The notes under the pieces are model-generated. The model was not told the origin of the DNA. It saw only the letters and a program-made list of their open reading frames with translations, and did not search any database. This document shows positions 43,181 through 54,942 of a DNA stretch of 64,000 nt, piece by piece (the first letter of the stretch is position 1; every line of letters begins with the position of its first letter). Location: positions 741,944,732 through 742,008,731 of the forward strand of contig NC_057861.1 of assembly GCF_019393635.1 (NCBI RefSeq), read 5' to 3'. This DNA is from Dromiciops gliroides. Lineage: Eukaryota > Chordata > Mammalia > Microbiotheria > Microbiotheriidae. The position numbers and the translations under genes were made by a program.

Positions 43181-43545
43181 CCTCTGTGGGGACCTGGAGA
43201 AAGAGGAAAAGCTCCAGAACTCGGCCATCACAGCCCCAGACAAATCACCGACCTTTCCCTCCCGTGCCTCAGTCTAGCCATCTGTTAAATGGGAACCATA
43301 ATCGGGGCCCTGGTGTGTGTGTGTTGGGGGGGGAGCGGCCTCCGCCCAACATCACCTCCCTGGAAGCCTCAGTTTCCTCATCTGTAAAATGGGCCTAAGG
43401 AGACCCAGAGCTGTTGTGAGACTCGGTTGTTACGTGGGCCAATGTATTCCTTAAGGGGCAGAAACCCCTTCCAATAAGCAGATAGCCACCCCTCCACGAC
43501 GTCCCTAAATTCTTCTTCTCCATCATTTCATTAATACTCCATGAC
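43181..43545. other. Upstream of RPP14: MIR-like scraps, no gene
   Basis: CTCAGTTTCCTCATCTGTAA near 43368 and a similar block near 43270, with a G-run at 43325-43333. Confidence 0.45.
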
Positions 43546-43546
43546 T

Positions 43547-43703
43547 TTGGGCAGCTAGGTGGCGCAGTGGATAAAGCAACGGCCTTGGATTCAGGAGGAC
43601 CTGACTTCAAATCCGGCCTCAGACACATGACACTAGCTGTGTGACCCTGGGCAAGTCACTTAACCCTCATTGCCCTGCAAAAAAAAGACAAGAAAAGAAA
43701 AAG
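43547..43703 (+). mobile_element. tRNA-derived SINE
   Basis: GGGCAGCTAGGTGGCGCAGT ... CATTGCCCTGC then an A-rich tail. Target duplication AATACTCCATGAC on both sides. Confidence 0.92.
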
Positions 43704-44039
43704 AATACTCCATGACCTCCACACACCAGGACTCCTTTAGCCATTCCTCTGTCCATGAGCTACAAAGTCCTCTTCCTTTAAGAGGAAGCTCAGGAGCCTT
43801 GGATTTAGCTACATCGTATACAGTACTTTTGTATTTGTTCACTTTAGATTTATTCTGTAAATATTTATATATGTACATGCTAGCTCTCTGATAAAACGTA
43901 CCTTGAAAGTAGGGATTGTTACATTCTTTCTTCTTTCATACCCTGGACCTCAGTTTTCTCATCTTTAAGATAATGGGTTCCTATCCAGTTCAAAGTGTAT
44001 GATCATAAAAGACCAGAGTGAGGCAGAAGAGCTGGACAG

Positions 44040-44235
44040 CCTGGTGGCTACTATAGTAGAGGCTGTCAAGTGGTAAGAATCCTGTATTTGGAGACAGGAT
44101 CTGAATGTAAGCTCTACCATTCACTTGTGCTACTTTGGTCAAGCCACTCCCCCTCTCTGAGATTCCATTTACTTATCTGTAAAATAAAGGGATTAGTGGT
44201 CTCTGAGGACTCTTCCAGCTCTAAACCTATGATCC
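44040..44235 (+). repeat. MIR-type element
   Basis: TCAAGTGGTAAGAATCCTGT, GGTCAAGCCACTCCCCCTCT, CTTATCTGTAAAATAAAGGG, ACTCTTCCAGCTCTAAACC. Confidence 0.65.
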
Positions 44236-44243
44236 TCTGTTTC

Positions 44244-44391
44244 TTTTTTTCTTTTTGCAGGGCAATGAGGGTTAAGTGACTTGCCCAGGGTCACACAGCT
44301 AGTAAGTGTCAAGTGTCTGAGGCCAGATTTGAACTCAGGTCCTCCTGAATCCAGGGCTGGTGCTTTATCCACCATTCCATCTAGCTGCCCC
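44244..44391 (-). mobile_element. tRNA-derived SINE, first of a doublet
   Basis: TTTTTGCAGGGCAATGAGGG ... CATCTAGCTGCCCC. Target duplication ATCCTCTGTTTCTTT at 44232 and 44394. Confidence 0.92.
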
Positions 44392-44411
44392 CATCCTCTG
44401 TTTCTTTCTTT

Positions 44412-44546
44412 TTTCTTTTGGTTAAGTGACTTGCCCAGGGTCACACAGCTATTAAGTGTCAAGTGTCTGAGGCCGGATTTGAACTCAGGTCCTCCTGAAT
44501 CCAGGACCAGTGTTTTATCCACTGTGCCACCTAACTGCCCTGCCCC
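44412..44546 (-). mobile_element. tRNA-derived SINE, second of a doublet, lacking its 3' end
   Basis: Starts directly at GGTTAAGTGACTTGCCCAGG after a T-rich run, so the GCAGGGCAATGAG part is missing, and ends CACCTAACTGCCC. It is head-to-tail with the previous copy. Confidence 0.9.
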
Positions 44547-44579
44547 CAGTGCCATCCTTCTGGGTGATCATCCACCTGC

Positions 44580-44760
44580 TCTGTCTAGAGCTTAGACAGC
44601 CCTAACTATTTATATGCTATTTCTCATTAGAATGGCACTTCCATGAGTTTGGGGACATTTTTTTTTAAAGGGAAGGATGTTTTGTTTTTGTTGGCTTTTT
44701 TTTCTCCCTAGTACTTAGCATAGTACCTAGCACATATTGTTTAATGAATGACTTTTGGGG
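44580..44760 (+). repeat. Degraded L2 3' end
   Basis: CATTAGAATGGCACTTCCAT, TCCCTAGTACTTAGCATAGT, ACCTAGCACATATTGTTTAA. Confidence 0.5.
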
Positions 44761-45164
44761 GGGAGGGGGTGGAACTGACTGACGGGCTTCCAGATCATAA
44801 AGATGCCACTGTTGCTGTGGCGATGCTTCATCATTTTCCTTTGTTTGAGGGTTGCTCTAAGATAGGATCCTAGACCTGCGGCACTCTGGTCCTTGGAAAG
44901 GGTGTGAGGAGGGAGGAGGTCCTTGACCCTTGACCTTTGATCCTTATTGTGTCTGCTGCTGTTTATGCTCCCTATACCTACTCCTGCTTGATGCTATAGA
45001 TGACCATACTTTTTCTCATTCAGCCTATTTTGTTTTGTAAAGATTTGAGGTTCAAGTGATTTAACGATAGCTGGATCTTAGAAGAAGGGGTTTCTAGTGG
45101 GATAGGGACTGATCCCACAGTAGAACATCTGAGTATACTCAAGGGAGTTACAAAGAAAAAAGAA
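44761..45164. other. No recognised feature
   Basis: Unassigned intergenic sequence. Confidence 0.45.
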
Positions 45165-45330
45165 CGGGGGCAGCTAGGTGGAACAACGGATAAAGTACCC
45201 GGCCCCCGGATTCAGAAGGACCTGAGTTCAAATCTGGCCTCAGAAACTTGACACATACTAGCTGTGTGACCCTGGGCAAGTCACTTAACCCTCATTCATT
45301 CATAAATAAACAAACAAACAAATAAAAATG
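45165..45330 (+). mobile_element. tRNA-derived SINE
   Basis: GGGGGCAGCTAGGTGGAACA ... CTTAACCCTCATTCATTC then an (AAAC)n/(AAAT)n tail. Confidence 0.88.
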
Positions 45331-47020
45331 CTTAAAAAAGAAAAGAAAAAATCTTTGTTCTTCGTTGTTAAACAAAGGTTAACAACCTTTATTGTTAAAA
45401 TAAAGCCAGCCTATTTCTCACCAAACCAGCTATGCCATGAGTGAGCAGACTAAATTGCTCTGGAACACTGGCAATTTATTGAAATAGCTAGTGAAGTTGG
45501 CTGAAAAGTACCTCCTTGAGGACGTAAAAAGTGCCAGAGAAACGAAAATGTGTATAGTGCAGACCTTTGTAGGAAGAAAGATCAGTCTTGAGGTAGAGGG
45601 AGCATCTGGACCTCAGAGCTTCTGCTCCTCTCTTCACCTGGAAGACCATAAGGAAGATAATGATTCTCATTTGTTCCAACTCAATGTCCTCCCCACTATG
45701 GCATATGATGGCTTTACCTAAATGTGTTTTTTTTCTGGGTTTGGGGAAAATAAGATTATTTAATGGATGTACAAAGAGTGGGAGCACAATCTGGGGCAGC
45801 AAGGCTAGAGCTAGAAGTTAAGAGCTGGCCCCTGGCCCGTGGCTGGATAACCTTGATGTGGCACCTATCCTCTCTCTAGCCTAGTTCCTTGATCTGTAAA
45901 ATGGGGGCAATAAAAAATTTTCAAGGAAAACAAGGACACCATTTCATTAGCTCACAGGGTTATTGTAAGGATTAATTCATAGAAGTGGATTGGGCTGTGC
46001 CCATGGGATGTGGTAGGGATATGATTCTATAAACGCATAGAATGGAAGAAAAGGTGAAGTTGCTCCTTTGAGCATTATCTCTAAATTGGCAGCCTCAAAA
46101 TATAAGCACATACAGAGCCCTGGCAGGGCTTCATGGGTCAAGGGGATGGCCTGACCCAAGCCTTGTGCTTCTGCAGGAAATTCCATGCTTCTGGTAGCCA
46201 GGCAGGTGGGGAGAAGGACTGAGTTCTCATCTGTTGCTGCTAATCTTAAGGAGCTCAAGCATGCCATTTCTCCCAAGACAAAGTTGTGAGGACCATCCCT
46301 TCCCCTTGGGCACACACCCTTCAAGCTGCCCTATTGTGACATCTTTTCCTTCCTCCCCCCGCCCCTTCCTGGATGTGTGTGTGTGTGTTTTTTTTTAATC
46401 TGATTTTACCTGAATAAAAATGTTGAGTTGAGGAGTACAACAAACCTCTCCACCCCCTGCACAGGATTATTTTCCTAATGTGACCCTCATTCATTTGGGA
46501 GAAGAAAGAGTAATATCTGCCTTTCTCCTGGGAGAGCAGACAGTGAGCCCCTTGAGGGCAGGGATCTTCAAGGCAGTTCCATCTCTGCGGGGGTTTCACA
46601 GCACACAGTGAGTTTTCAAAATGGAAAATTCTAAATCTAGGAACGTCAAGTATTTGCTATCCACATTGTAGGTAAGATGAGGCTGGAAAGTTTGTTAATA
46701 GGGAAGTCTGGGCTCCACAGAGGAGGATGAAGTCGCAAGGACCAGAAACGTCTTGTTCTGCCAGCTACGACCCATCTTTAGTCAATCCTTCCACTTGGGC
46801 TTCCCAACAATCACACAGAATTGTAGAGCTTTCATATCCTCAAACAGATGTTGTTTCAGTAACTCGGGAGGTCCCTTCAGTGAAGTGTAGATTGGGACTA
46901 ACCCAGCGTATCATCTGATGGACAATCTTCTTACTGTTTTCAAACCCATCATCTTATTTGACTGTTACACCGCCACTGAAAATAGAACAAAACAAGCACC
47001 CAATTCTTCGAAGTAAGCAA
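45331..47020. other. Intergenic, one MIR, no gene
   Basis: A forward MIR-type piece at about 45820-45985 (CCTTGATCTGTAAAATGGGG, GGGTTATTGTAAGGATTAAT). The frames of 92-115 codons near 46.0-46.6 kb have no family features. Confidence 0.45.
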
Positions 47021-47024
47021 GTTC

Positions 47025-47300
47025 AACAAGGTCCCAGCTAAAACCCCATCTTCTGCAAGAAGCCTCTCCCAACCCCCCTCAATGGTAGTGCCTTCCCTCT
47101 GGAATGATCACCAATTTGTCTTTTCTGTAGTTTATACATACTTGTTTGCACATTGCCTTCCCTCCTCATTAGACTGTGTGCTCCTTAGAGGGCAGGAAAT
47201 GTTTTTGACCTTTTTTTTTTTTTTTGTATCCCCAATGCTTAGGACAGCTTCTGGAACATAGTAGGTGCTTAATAAATGCTTCTTGACTTGTTTACTGGGA
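47025..47300 (+). repeat. L2, 3' part
   Basis: AAGGTCCCAGCTAAAACCCC, TTCTGCAAGAAGCCTCTCCC, CCTCATTAGACTGTGTGCTC, GTAGGTGCTTAATAAATGCT. Confidence 0.8.
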
Positions 47301-47314
47301 GTAAATCACAGCTA

Positions 47315-47620
47315 GATGCTGGGGAAAAACCTCCCTGCCCTCAAAGAGGTCAGGTTCACTGGAGGAGGGGAGTGGCGCTGGAGAGGGATTCCACAAGTAC
47401 ACAAATAAGAAAATACAAAGTGTATACAAAGTAATGCAGAGTCATTTCAAGAAGTGAGAACACTAGTGCAGGAGGAAGTGGCACTAGTATAGGAGCTGGC
47501 ACCTCAACTGAAGGAAGCAAGAGAGGCTACAAGGTGGAGGTGAGGAGGGAGCAAATTCCAGACATGGGCACATGGCCGACTCCATTCATTTCAACTGAAA
47601 TCTCACCATCACGGAGATTG
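47315..47620 (-). repeat. L2, reverse orientation, abutting the previous one
   Basis: AACCTCCCTGCCCTCAAAGA, ACAAATAAGAAAATACAAAG, CAACTGAAGGAAGCAAGAGA: collinear with the complement of L2, forming an inverted pair with 47025-47300. Confidence 0.55.
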
Positions 47621-47639
47621 TTTCAGCCTTTGCAGGAGA

Positions 47640-47960
47640 GACCTCCTCAGTACCCTCAGTTGCCTCTCCCCTCTCGGTGGAGAATGCAATGAAGCCTCCC
47701 AAAGTCTCACTTTATTGAGAGCTCAACATTTCTAGCCAACTCTTCATTTACCACCAGCTGCTCTGCTTGGGTTCCCACCTCCTAAAATCATCATGCCCCT
47801 CCTCTGGCTACCTCCTTCCTCCTTTTCATTAGATAGAAACTCCTTGAGGGCAGGGACTGCCTTTTTCTTATTTATTTCTTCAGTACCTAGAGCAATGCCA
47901 GGCACATAGTAGGAACTTAAGTAAAGCTTTACTTATTATTGGCCACTAAAATAAAACGGA
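47640..47960 (+). repeat. L2, 3' part
   Basis: CATTAGATAGAAACTCCTTG, AGGGCAGGGACTGCCTTTTT, GCAATGCCAGGCACATAGTA. Confidence 0.75.
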
Positions 47961-48600
47961 GGTGAAGCTTGGGAGAGGAGCTAGAACCATATGGTCATCT
48001 ACCTTCTAGAAAGTGAAGACCCAAAGTTCTGTGGCATGTCTGGGGTGGAAGTCCCAGTTACAATAGAGTCATACATTTAGAGCTGGAAGGTACCTTAGAG
48101 ACCAATAAGCCTGCCCCCCCCCCACCATTTTACAATGTGTTTTGGGGATGGGGAGACTGTCTTCCTGACTTTACCAGGTCAGAAGTAAAGCAATTACATA
48201 TGGGCCCTATACCACTACTGATCATCACAGAAACTTTGCCCTTCTCTGTTTCCAAGAGGGCAGGTTCACTCTTATTTAGATTGCCTGCCAGTCACCCACT
48301 CCACTCCCTCCATACTCCTTCCAGGGACCCAGAACTCCATAGCTCAAGCAATCCACCATTTTAGCAGAAGGGATTACAAGTGTGGGCCACCCCTTCACCA
48401 CTTTTATAAAAAGAGAGAATCATAGAAGCACAGTTGTAAGGGATGTTAGAGGTCCTCTTATCCCTTGTCTATCAGATGAGGAAATGGGTCTTGAGTGATT
48501 AAGTAGTCACACTGGTGGTAAGTAGCTGAGTTGGGATTCAAACTTGGGCCTTCTAAAGACTTCAACCTGAAAAGAGACTTGGTTAAGAACTCAATGAGGG
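47961..48600. other. Intergenic with two reverse MIR-type pieces
   Basis: TTTAGAGCTGGAAGGTACCT at 48077 and GATGTTAGAGGTCCTCTTAT ... TATCAGATGAGGAAATGGGT at 48440 belong to reverse tRNA-like/MIR copies. A C-run is at 48114-48123. Confidence 0.5.
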
Positions 48601-48601
48601 G

Positions 48602-48757
48602 GGCAGCTAGGTAGGGGCGCAGTGGATAGAGCACCGACCTTGGATTCAGGAGGGCCTGAGTTCAAATCTGGCCTCAGACACTTGACACTTAATAGCTGTG
48701 TGACCCTGGGCAAGTCACTTAACCCCAATTGCCTCACCAAAAAAAAAATAATAATAA
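48602..48757 (+). mobile_element. tRNA-derived SINE
   Basis: GGGGCAGCTAGGTAGGGGCG ... AATTGCCTCACC, A tail and (AAT)n. Target duplication AACTCAATGAGG on both sides. Confidence 0.92.
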
Positions 48758-49530
48758 CTCAATGAGGAGGAACTAACAGGACTTGGAGATGTTATCATCC
48801 TATACTTAAACTTGATCTTAGCCCAAATAGCCCCTAAAAGACTAGGATTCCAATAAAAAAACCCTGAAAGTCCAAAGCCATTCCTACAGTCATATCTTTC
48901 ATGTCCACAAGAGGGTAATGTTTCCCAGTTTTTGCTTGTTTAAGCCCCGACACTGCAGATTATATCCACGAGTAAAAACAGAAAATAAGTTATTGTTAAA
49001 TAGTCAATTCTCCAAGGCAGTGATGTGGAGAATGCTGGAAGAATTGGGGTTCAAGTCCCACCTTTGACACATCCTGGCTGTGTGTCCCTGGGCAAGTCAC
49101 TCAACCTCTTAAGCTAGACAACCCTCTAAGACTGACTTGCAGAGAAGGTGCCAATCTACATTGACAAAAATTGTTTCTCCACCTAGGAATTCCCTTCACC
49201 AAGAAGATCATATGTCTAGCCCCTATTCCTACCACTAAGGAAACAGTAGGAAAGTATCCAGATTTGTGTCCTCAATACAACACTGACCTTAAGATACTCC
49301 TTGAGGAGTTTTCTTCTTTGGAGATATTTAAGAAAAGTATAAAAAACCTCAATTTTCAGGAATGAGTCCAGCCCAGTTCCATATTGGAGCAGCAGTTCTC
49401 TTTTATGTCGTGGGCCCTTTGGGGCAGCGTGATGAAGACTAGAGACTCCTCTCCCTCCTCAGAATAAGGTTTTTAAATGTATAAAGTCAATTCAAGTACA
49501 GAAGAAATCAGTTATGTTGAAACACACTTA
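48758..49530. other. Intergenic with a forward MIR piece
   Basis: MIR-type at about 49010-49140 (GGGGTTCAAGTCCCACCTTT, CCTGGGCAAGTCACTCAACC). The rest is unassigned. Confidence 0.45.
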
Positions 49531-49531
49531 T

Positions 49532-49683
49532 CTTTTTTTTAACTTTTGGTGAGGCAATTGGGGTTAAGTGACTTGCCCAGGGTCACACAGCTAGTAAGTG
49601 TTAAGTGTCTGAGGCCGGATTTGAACTCAGGTCCTCCTGACTCCAGGGCCGGTGCTCTATCCACTGCGCCACCTAGCTTCCCC
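49532..49683 (-). mobile_element. tRNA-derived SINE
   Basis: GGTGAGGCAATTGGGGTTAA ... CTCTATCCACTGCGCCACCT ... TTCCCC. Short target duplication CTTATCT on both sides. Confidence 0.9.
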
Positions 49684-51020
49684 TTATCTATATTTTTTAA
49701 GTTTCCAGATTCCAGATTGAGACTCCCTAAATTAGAGGAAAATGAATGGACTAGAAGCCTCCAGGTCCTTTCTATTCTTTCTATTTGGATTCCAGGAGAC
49801 TGATCCAGAACCCCAGCTCTCCTGCCTGTTGACTGTCCTGCTGTGTTCCCAGCAGCTTCAGTGGAGAACTCAAGGGCTGACTTCATCTAGCCCTTTGACC
49901 CTCTTTCAAGGACTTGCTGTATAGAGAATGCTCTGCTACAGAATGTGCTTGAGAAACAAGGGTTTAGCTAAGAGGAGGTCACTACCCTGTAAATCAGGGA
50001 AGAGATATAGGGGACTAATGCAACATCAGAGTCCAAAGTAGAGTAGGAATCCCCTTAATCCTGGACAGCATAACCCTCTCTTCCCTGCCCCAGGGCTCAT
50101 ACAGATTCTGACAATCAGTAAGTGGTCAGACCCTGACTACCCATGTTGCAGCTGCTCCCTATCAGTTATTTATGTTGATGTTTGTCACACAAAGAACTCT
50201 TATGAAACTGTATTTGCCCAGCCCTGGCTCCCTGCAATCCTTTGAATTCAGACTTTTGTTTCTCTGGCCTTCTAAACATGGCTGTTCAAAAAGAAATCAG
50301 ATATTTCCAGAATGTACCATGGGAATTTGGCTGTGTTGCTGTTATTTGCATACTGGTAGGGCGAGAAGACCCAAGATCTGAATTTTCCTCAGCCCAAGAC
50401 TTACCACTGTGCAGTTTCAATAGTATTGACTTATTTTTATAGCTCTGGCTGGCCCCACAGCAATCTCTGCAAGGCATGAAAGCTTCAATGCTCTATAGGC
50501 CCTGAGGAGTTCATGGGAAGAGTTTAGCATCTTTAGTAGACTAGGAAGTAATCCCCACTCAAATCCCCACACATCAACAAAGATATCTATAGAAATTCAG
50601 GATGCAGGGGTGAGGGGAAAAGTCCCTAGAACTCCATTTCCAATGATACTCAGGTCCCAGAGAGCATCCCTAATTGGGAAACTTCTTGGCATCCCATCTC
50701 CCATGAGGTTGTATGACTGAAGGCAGGATAATTGCATCACAAGGTTAGGATTCTGGGTGGTATAAATATCTTTTGAGACACAGTAGATTTAAAGGTAGAG
50801 AGGTTCATAGTCAGGAAATATAAATTAGAGTGCATATGAGCCAGGGATGGAGTTCTAGCAGAATCCTGATGACCTCAGGGACCAAGCCAAAGTGGAGGCC
50901 AGATAATAATGTAACGGAGGACTGCAAAGGAAGGGCTTCAAGAGACCCTCATGTCAACCAATGGGAGCAGAGACAGGGGCCAGGAGAACTGACAAGACAA
51001 GTTATGAGGTAGACAAGACG
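49684..51020. other. Intergenic, nothing recognised
   Basis: No gene or named repeat seen. Confidence 0.45.
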
Positions 51021-51024
51021 TGAG

Positions 51025-51345
51025 GTAAATGATAGAACACAGGTCTCAGAGGCAGGAAGACCTGCTTCATCCACTGGTTTTATTACCCTTTGTAAGTCAC
51101 TACTTTCTCTGCGGTTTGGGTTCCTCATCTCTAAAATATGTGATGTCATTTGATCTGACCTTCAGAACAGCCCTATGAGGTCAGTTCTTGTTATTATTCT
51201 ATTCCCAACTTACAGATGAGAAAACTGAGGCTGAGAGAGAGAAAGTGGCCTGCTCAGGATTATACAGCTAGTAAATACCTGAGGGAAGATTCAGACATGA
51301 CTCTTCTGTGGCTTCCTCAGGTTTTCTGGACTCCATGTCTGGCAT
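51025..51345. repeat. Forward and reverse MIR pieces, back to back
   Basis: Forward part 51025-51140 (TTTGTAAGTCACTACTTTCT, TTCCTCATCTCTAAAATATG), reverse part 51140-51345 (ATTTGATCTGACCTTCAGAA, CTTACAGATGAGAAAACTGA). Confidence 0.55.
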
Positions 51346-53085
51346 TCTAAGGCATAAATCCTTTACAAACTACAATTGATTCCTGGCACAGATTCCTGAC
51401 CCGGGCTGGCAATGGCCTCTCTTAGGCATTCTCACCTAACACTGCCAACTGCTTCATCCACCAAGGCCCTGAGGAGATATAGACCTGCCGAGACCAGTCT
51501 AGGCTCCCATGATGCCTGTTCTACTGGAACCCCCAGCAAACCTGAATCCCTTTGATCTGCTTCTCTCCTCCCTTGGGATTCGGTTGGGTTCCACCCCATG
51601 GGGTTTTTCTCCTGTCATCCAGGTGCCAAGGCTGTCAGATTTCCTGCGAGGGACCTCCCCACATCCTATCCCATCTCAGGGCTTCATTTGTCTCCTTACA
51701 GCTTCCATCTAGGTCAGCCCCTTGGAGGCAGACAGAGCAAGCCTGATCCCTCTTCTTGTGACAGTGCTTCAGATACTTGTTACACCTGTTATGGATCACT
51801 CCCCTAACTTATCTACAGGCTAAAAGCCTAATTCCTTCAATAGATCCTTATCTGTCTTGAAATGGAGTTCCTTCCATCCATTTAGAGCTGGACAAGACCA
51901 GAGAGATCATTTAGTCCCATCTTTCCTTTTACAGATGAGGAAAACGTAGCCAGAGAAGTAAAGTGATTTGCCACCCTGGTTACCTTCTTTGGGACAGTCC
52001 TCAACTGATCAATGTCCTTTTGTGGAACCCACGACCCAACCCAATACTCCAGATGTCATATGACCAGGGTCGACTGATGGATATTCCTAGAAACTCTTGC
52101 TCTCTCAGTGGTGATGAAGAGCACTCTCACTTTCTTGGTTTCCAGAACCTACTGCTGCTGACACAAAGTGGTTTTTCAGAACTTTAAAACCCCCAGTTCT
52201 TTTTCAAATGAACTGCTATCTAACCACACACCCCCTACCTTGTAGTTGGGCAATTGATTTTTTGAATGCAAGTGTAGACTTTACATTTCTCCCTATTAAA
52301 TTCCCTCTTATTTGACTAAGTTCTAACTGCAGAATGTTTCTGAATATGGATTGACATTCAGTATGTTAATCACCCTTCCCAGCTTTGATCAACTGCAAAT
52401 CTGATAGAAACACCATCTATATATTTACCCAAGACATTGACCAAACCAAGCACAAATCCTCGGGGCACTAGATTCTTCCAAGTTGACATTGAACTCTTCA
52501 TAACTGCTCTTTGAATCCAACCATTTAGCTAGTTCCAAGTCCAACTAGTGGTATCTAACCTGTATCTTTCCACCCTTTTCCATAAGAATAGCATGCTGTG
52601 CTAACATCTAGATACGTTATCTCTACAGAATTCCCTTGATTTACCATGTTTCTCTTTACTTCTTAGGCTTCAGAAACCTGAATCCTCGAATTAGGTGTGT
52701 TCTCATAGAATATTCCCATGGAGACGCAGGGAGAATGAATGTAGGTTGCTAAAAAAGAGAAGCAAAGTTATCGCTCTCCCTCTCCCTTCCCCTAGGACAA
52801 AACAATCAACTGGTCCATCAGCTTTCCCACACACAGGGCAAGGGAATCTCGTTACTCTGGCAAGTGCTTGTCTTCTAGAAATGGGGTCACTATTTGACTT
52901 TAGGACTTGCACCATGGGAAAAGGCCTGCCTAAGCAAAATTGTGAATCAATCAACCAAACAACAGGTGTTTATTTAGTGCCTACTCACATTCAGCACTGT
53001 GTTAAGCAAGAAGAGAGCCTGGAATCAGAGACACCATTTTGGAGGTTGCTGTCGTAATCTAGCCTGAAATGATAAAAGTGATGGT
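51346..53085. other. Intergenic, minor repeat scraps, no gene
   Basis: Reverse MIR-type scrap at 51880-51970 (TTTTACAGATGAGGAAAACG) and a short reverse L2 end at 52945-53010 (CAACAGGTGTTTATTTAGTG). The block 51990-52680 resembles a degraded interspersed repeat that I cannot name. Confidence 0.45.
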
Positions 53086-53089
53086 GGTA

Positions 53090-53243
53090 GGGGCTGCTAG
53101 GTGATGCAGTGGATAGAGCACCGCCCCTGGAGTCAGGAGGACCTGAGTTCAAATCTGGCCTCAGACACTTAACACGTACTACCTGTGTGACCCTGGGCAA
53201 GCCACTTAACCCCAGTTGCCTCGCCCCCCCACCCCCAAAAAAA
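53090..53243 (+). mobile_element. tRNA-derived SINE
   Basis: GGGGCTGCTAGGTGATGCAG ... GTTGCCTCGCC with a C-rich then A-rich tail. Target duplication AAGTGATGGTG on both sides. Confidence 0.92.
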
Positions 53244-53780
53244 GTGATGGTGATAAAAATGGAGAGGAAGGAACAGGGGAGGAAAGATGAATGAATTCAA
53301 ATTGCTGCCATATTACCAGTTGGGGGAATATGTCACACCCTAACGTGGGGGGATATTTGAAAGGAAAATATTGCAGACTTAGTTACTACCTGGAATATGG
53401 GGAAATGAAGGAAAGAAAAAATAAAGATGAATCCATTTACAAATTTTGAATATGAATTAACTGAAGGATAACTGTGCCATTAACATACATGGAAACCGGG
53501 GAAGCAGTGGCTAATCAAGAGTAGAAAACAGGTACAGCTATTAATTTTACACCCTGAAGAACCGAAACAAATTGTCAAGGACAAGTGGTAGGAAGCATAT
53601 CCTTACTGAGACATATTTGTGTGGTTGTGTGGGAAGAATAGGACCTGTGGCAGGGAGACTCTGGGCCAACAATGTGAGATGAATGCTGTGGAAACCTGTG
53701 CAGAGAGAAGCCAGAATGAATAAAGGTTAGATTAAATTTGCCTCCAGGGAGTGGGGCACTTTAGGGTTAAGTTTAAGTTT
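53244..53780. other. Intergenic, nothing recognised
   Basis: No gene or named repeat. Part of it (AATTGTCAAGGACAAGTGGT, 53570) resembles 56210-56290 (AATTGCCCAGAGCAAGTGGT), so both may be an unnamed dispersed repeat. Confidence 0.4.
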
Positions 53781-53782
53781 TG

Positions 53783-53917
53783 TTTTGTTTTTTTTTTCCC
53801 CTGGGCAATGAGGGTTAAGTGACTTGCCCAGGGTTACACAACTGAGACTGGATTTGAACTCAGGTCCTCCTGAATCCAGGGCCAGTGCTTTATGCACTGC
53901 CCCACCTAGCTGTCCCC
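53783..53917 (-). mobile_element. tRNA-derived SINE
   Basis: T-run, CCTGGGCAATGAGGGTTAAG ... CACCTAGCTGTCCCC. About 18 bp of the middle are missing. Confidence 0.88.
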
Positions 53918-54261
53918 TTTTTAGATTATTTTTCCCCCAGGAGTTGTGAAGGAGGATGGGTGTGGGTGGCCCCTTGGATGGACTTTTTGACAGCATAGGA
54001 CCAGGGGATGCTCTCAGTAGTTGCCAGAATGACCAAATAGCATGCTATCAAATTATGTGACATCTGACATAAACCTGCAAGAGATTCAACTGATAATCTG
54101 TTTGGGTTAATTTAGCTCTTTTCATGATTGCACATTGAAAAAAATTAAGGCTAGCAAATATGTTTTTGTCTTATCATTTTGTCTGTGTTTTTCTGGGTGG
54201 GGGGGAATGTTGTCTTGTGTTTAGCATCGACGGTAGATTCTATTACCTTGAAGAATTTCTG

Positions 54262-54404
54262 GGGGCAGCTAGGTGGCACAGTGGATAAAGCACCGGCCCT
54301 GGATTCAGGAGGACCTGAGTTCAAATCCAGCCGCAGACACTTGACACTTACTAGCTGTGTGATCTTGGGCAAGTCACTTAATCCTCATTGACCCACCAAT
54401 AAAA
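54262..54404 (+). mobile_element. tRNA-derived SINE
   Basis: GGGGGCAGCTAGGTGGCACA ... CATTGACCCACC with an (AATAAA)n tail. Confidence 0.9.
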
Positions 54405-54437
54405 TAAAATAAAGATTTCTAAAGAGAAAATGCACCC

Positions 54438-54608
54438 AGGGGCAGCTAGGTGATGCAGAGAATAAAGTACCAACCCTAGATTCAGGAGGACCCAAGTTCA
54501 AATCCAGCCTCAGACACCTGACGCTTACTAGCTGTGTGACCCTGGGCAAGTCACTTAACCCTCATTCACCACCGGCCCCCCCCCCCCCCCGCCCCCCGCC
54601 AAAAAAAA
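54438..54608 (+). mobile_element. tRNA-derived SINE with a long C-run
   Basis: GGGGCAGCTAGGTGATGCAG ... CTCATTCACCACCGG, then C-runs of 15 and 6 before the A tail. Head-to-tail with the preceding SINE. Confidence 0.88.
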
Positions 54609-54760
54609 GAATGTGATTAAAATATTTGAAAACTGTTAAATATTTAACAGGGCATATTTTGTTTTGAAGCACAATAATAATGTTTACTATAATAAAGAGT
54701 GACTTTTCATTTGAAAAATTTTGCCTAACACTTATAAAAATTGCTAAAATGTATAGGGTG

Positions 54761-54898
54761 GGGGCAGCTAGGTGGCCCAGTGGATAGAGCACCGGCCCTG
54801 GATTCAGGAGGACCTGAGTTCAAATCCGGCCTCAGACACTTTACACTTACTAGCTGTGTGACCCTAGGGAAGTCACTTAACCCCAATTGCCTCACACA

Positions 54899-54940
<42 letters not shown>

Positions 54941-54942
54941 TT
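54761..54942 (+). mobile_element. tRNA-derived SINE whose tail is a (CA)n microsatellite
   Basis: GGGGGCAGCTAGGTGGCCCA ... AATTGCCTCA, then (CA)n at 54893-54938 in place of the A tail. Target duplication TGTATAGGGTGG on both sides (54750 and 54943), so the CA tract lies inside the insert. Confidence 0.92.

Noticed and set aside
44193-44595. Recurring peptides such as LGLSDLPRVTQLVSVKCLRP and QLGGTVDKAPALDSGGPEF found in many frames across the window
   Set aside because: They are translations of the two strands of the tRNA-derived SINE, not a gene family.
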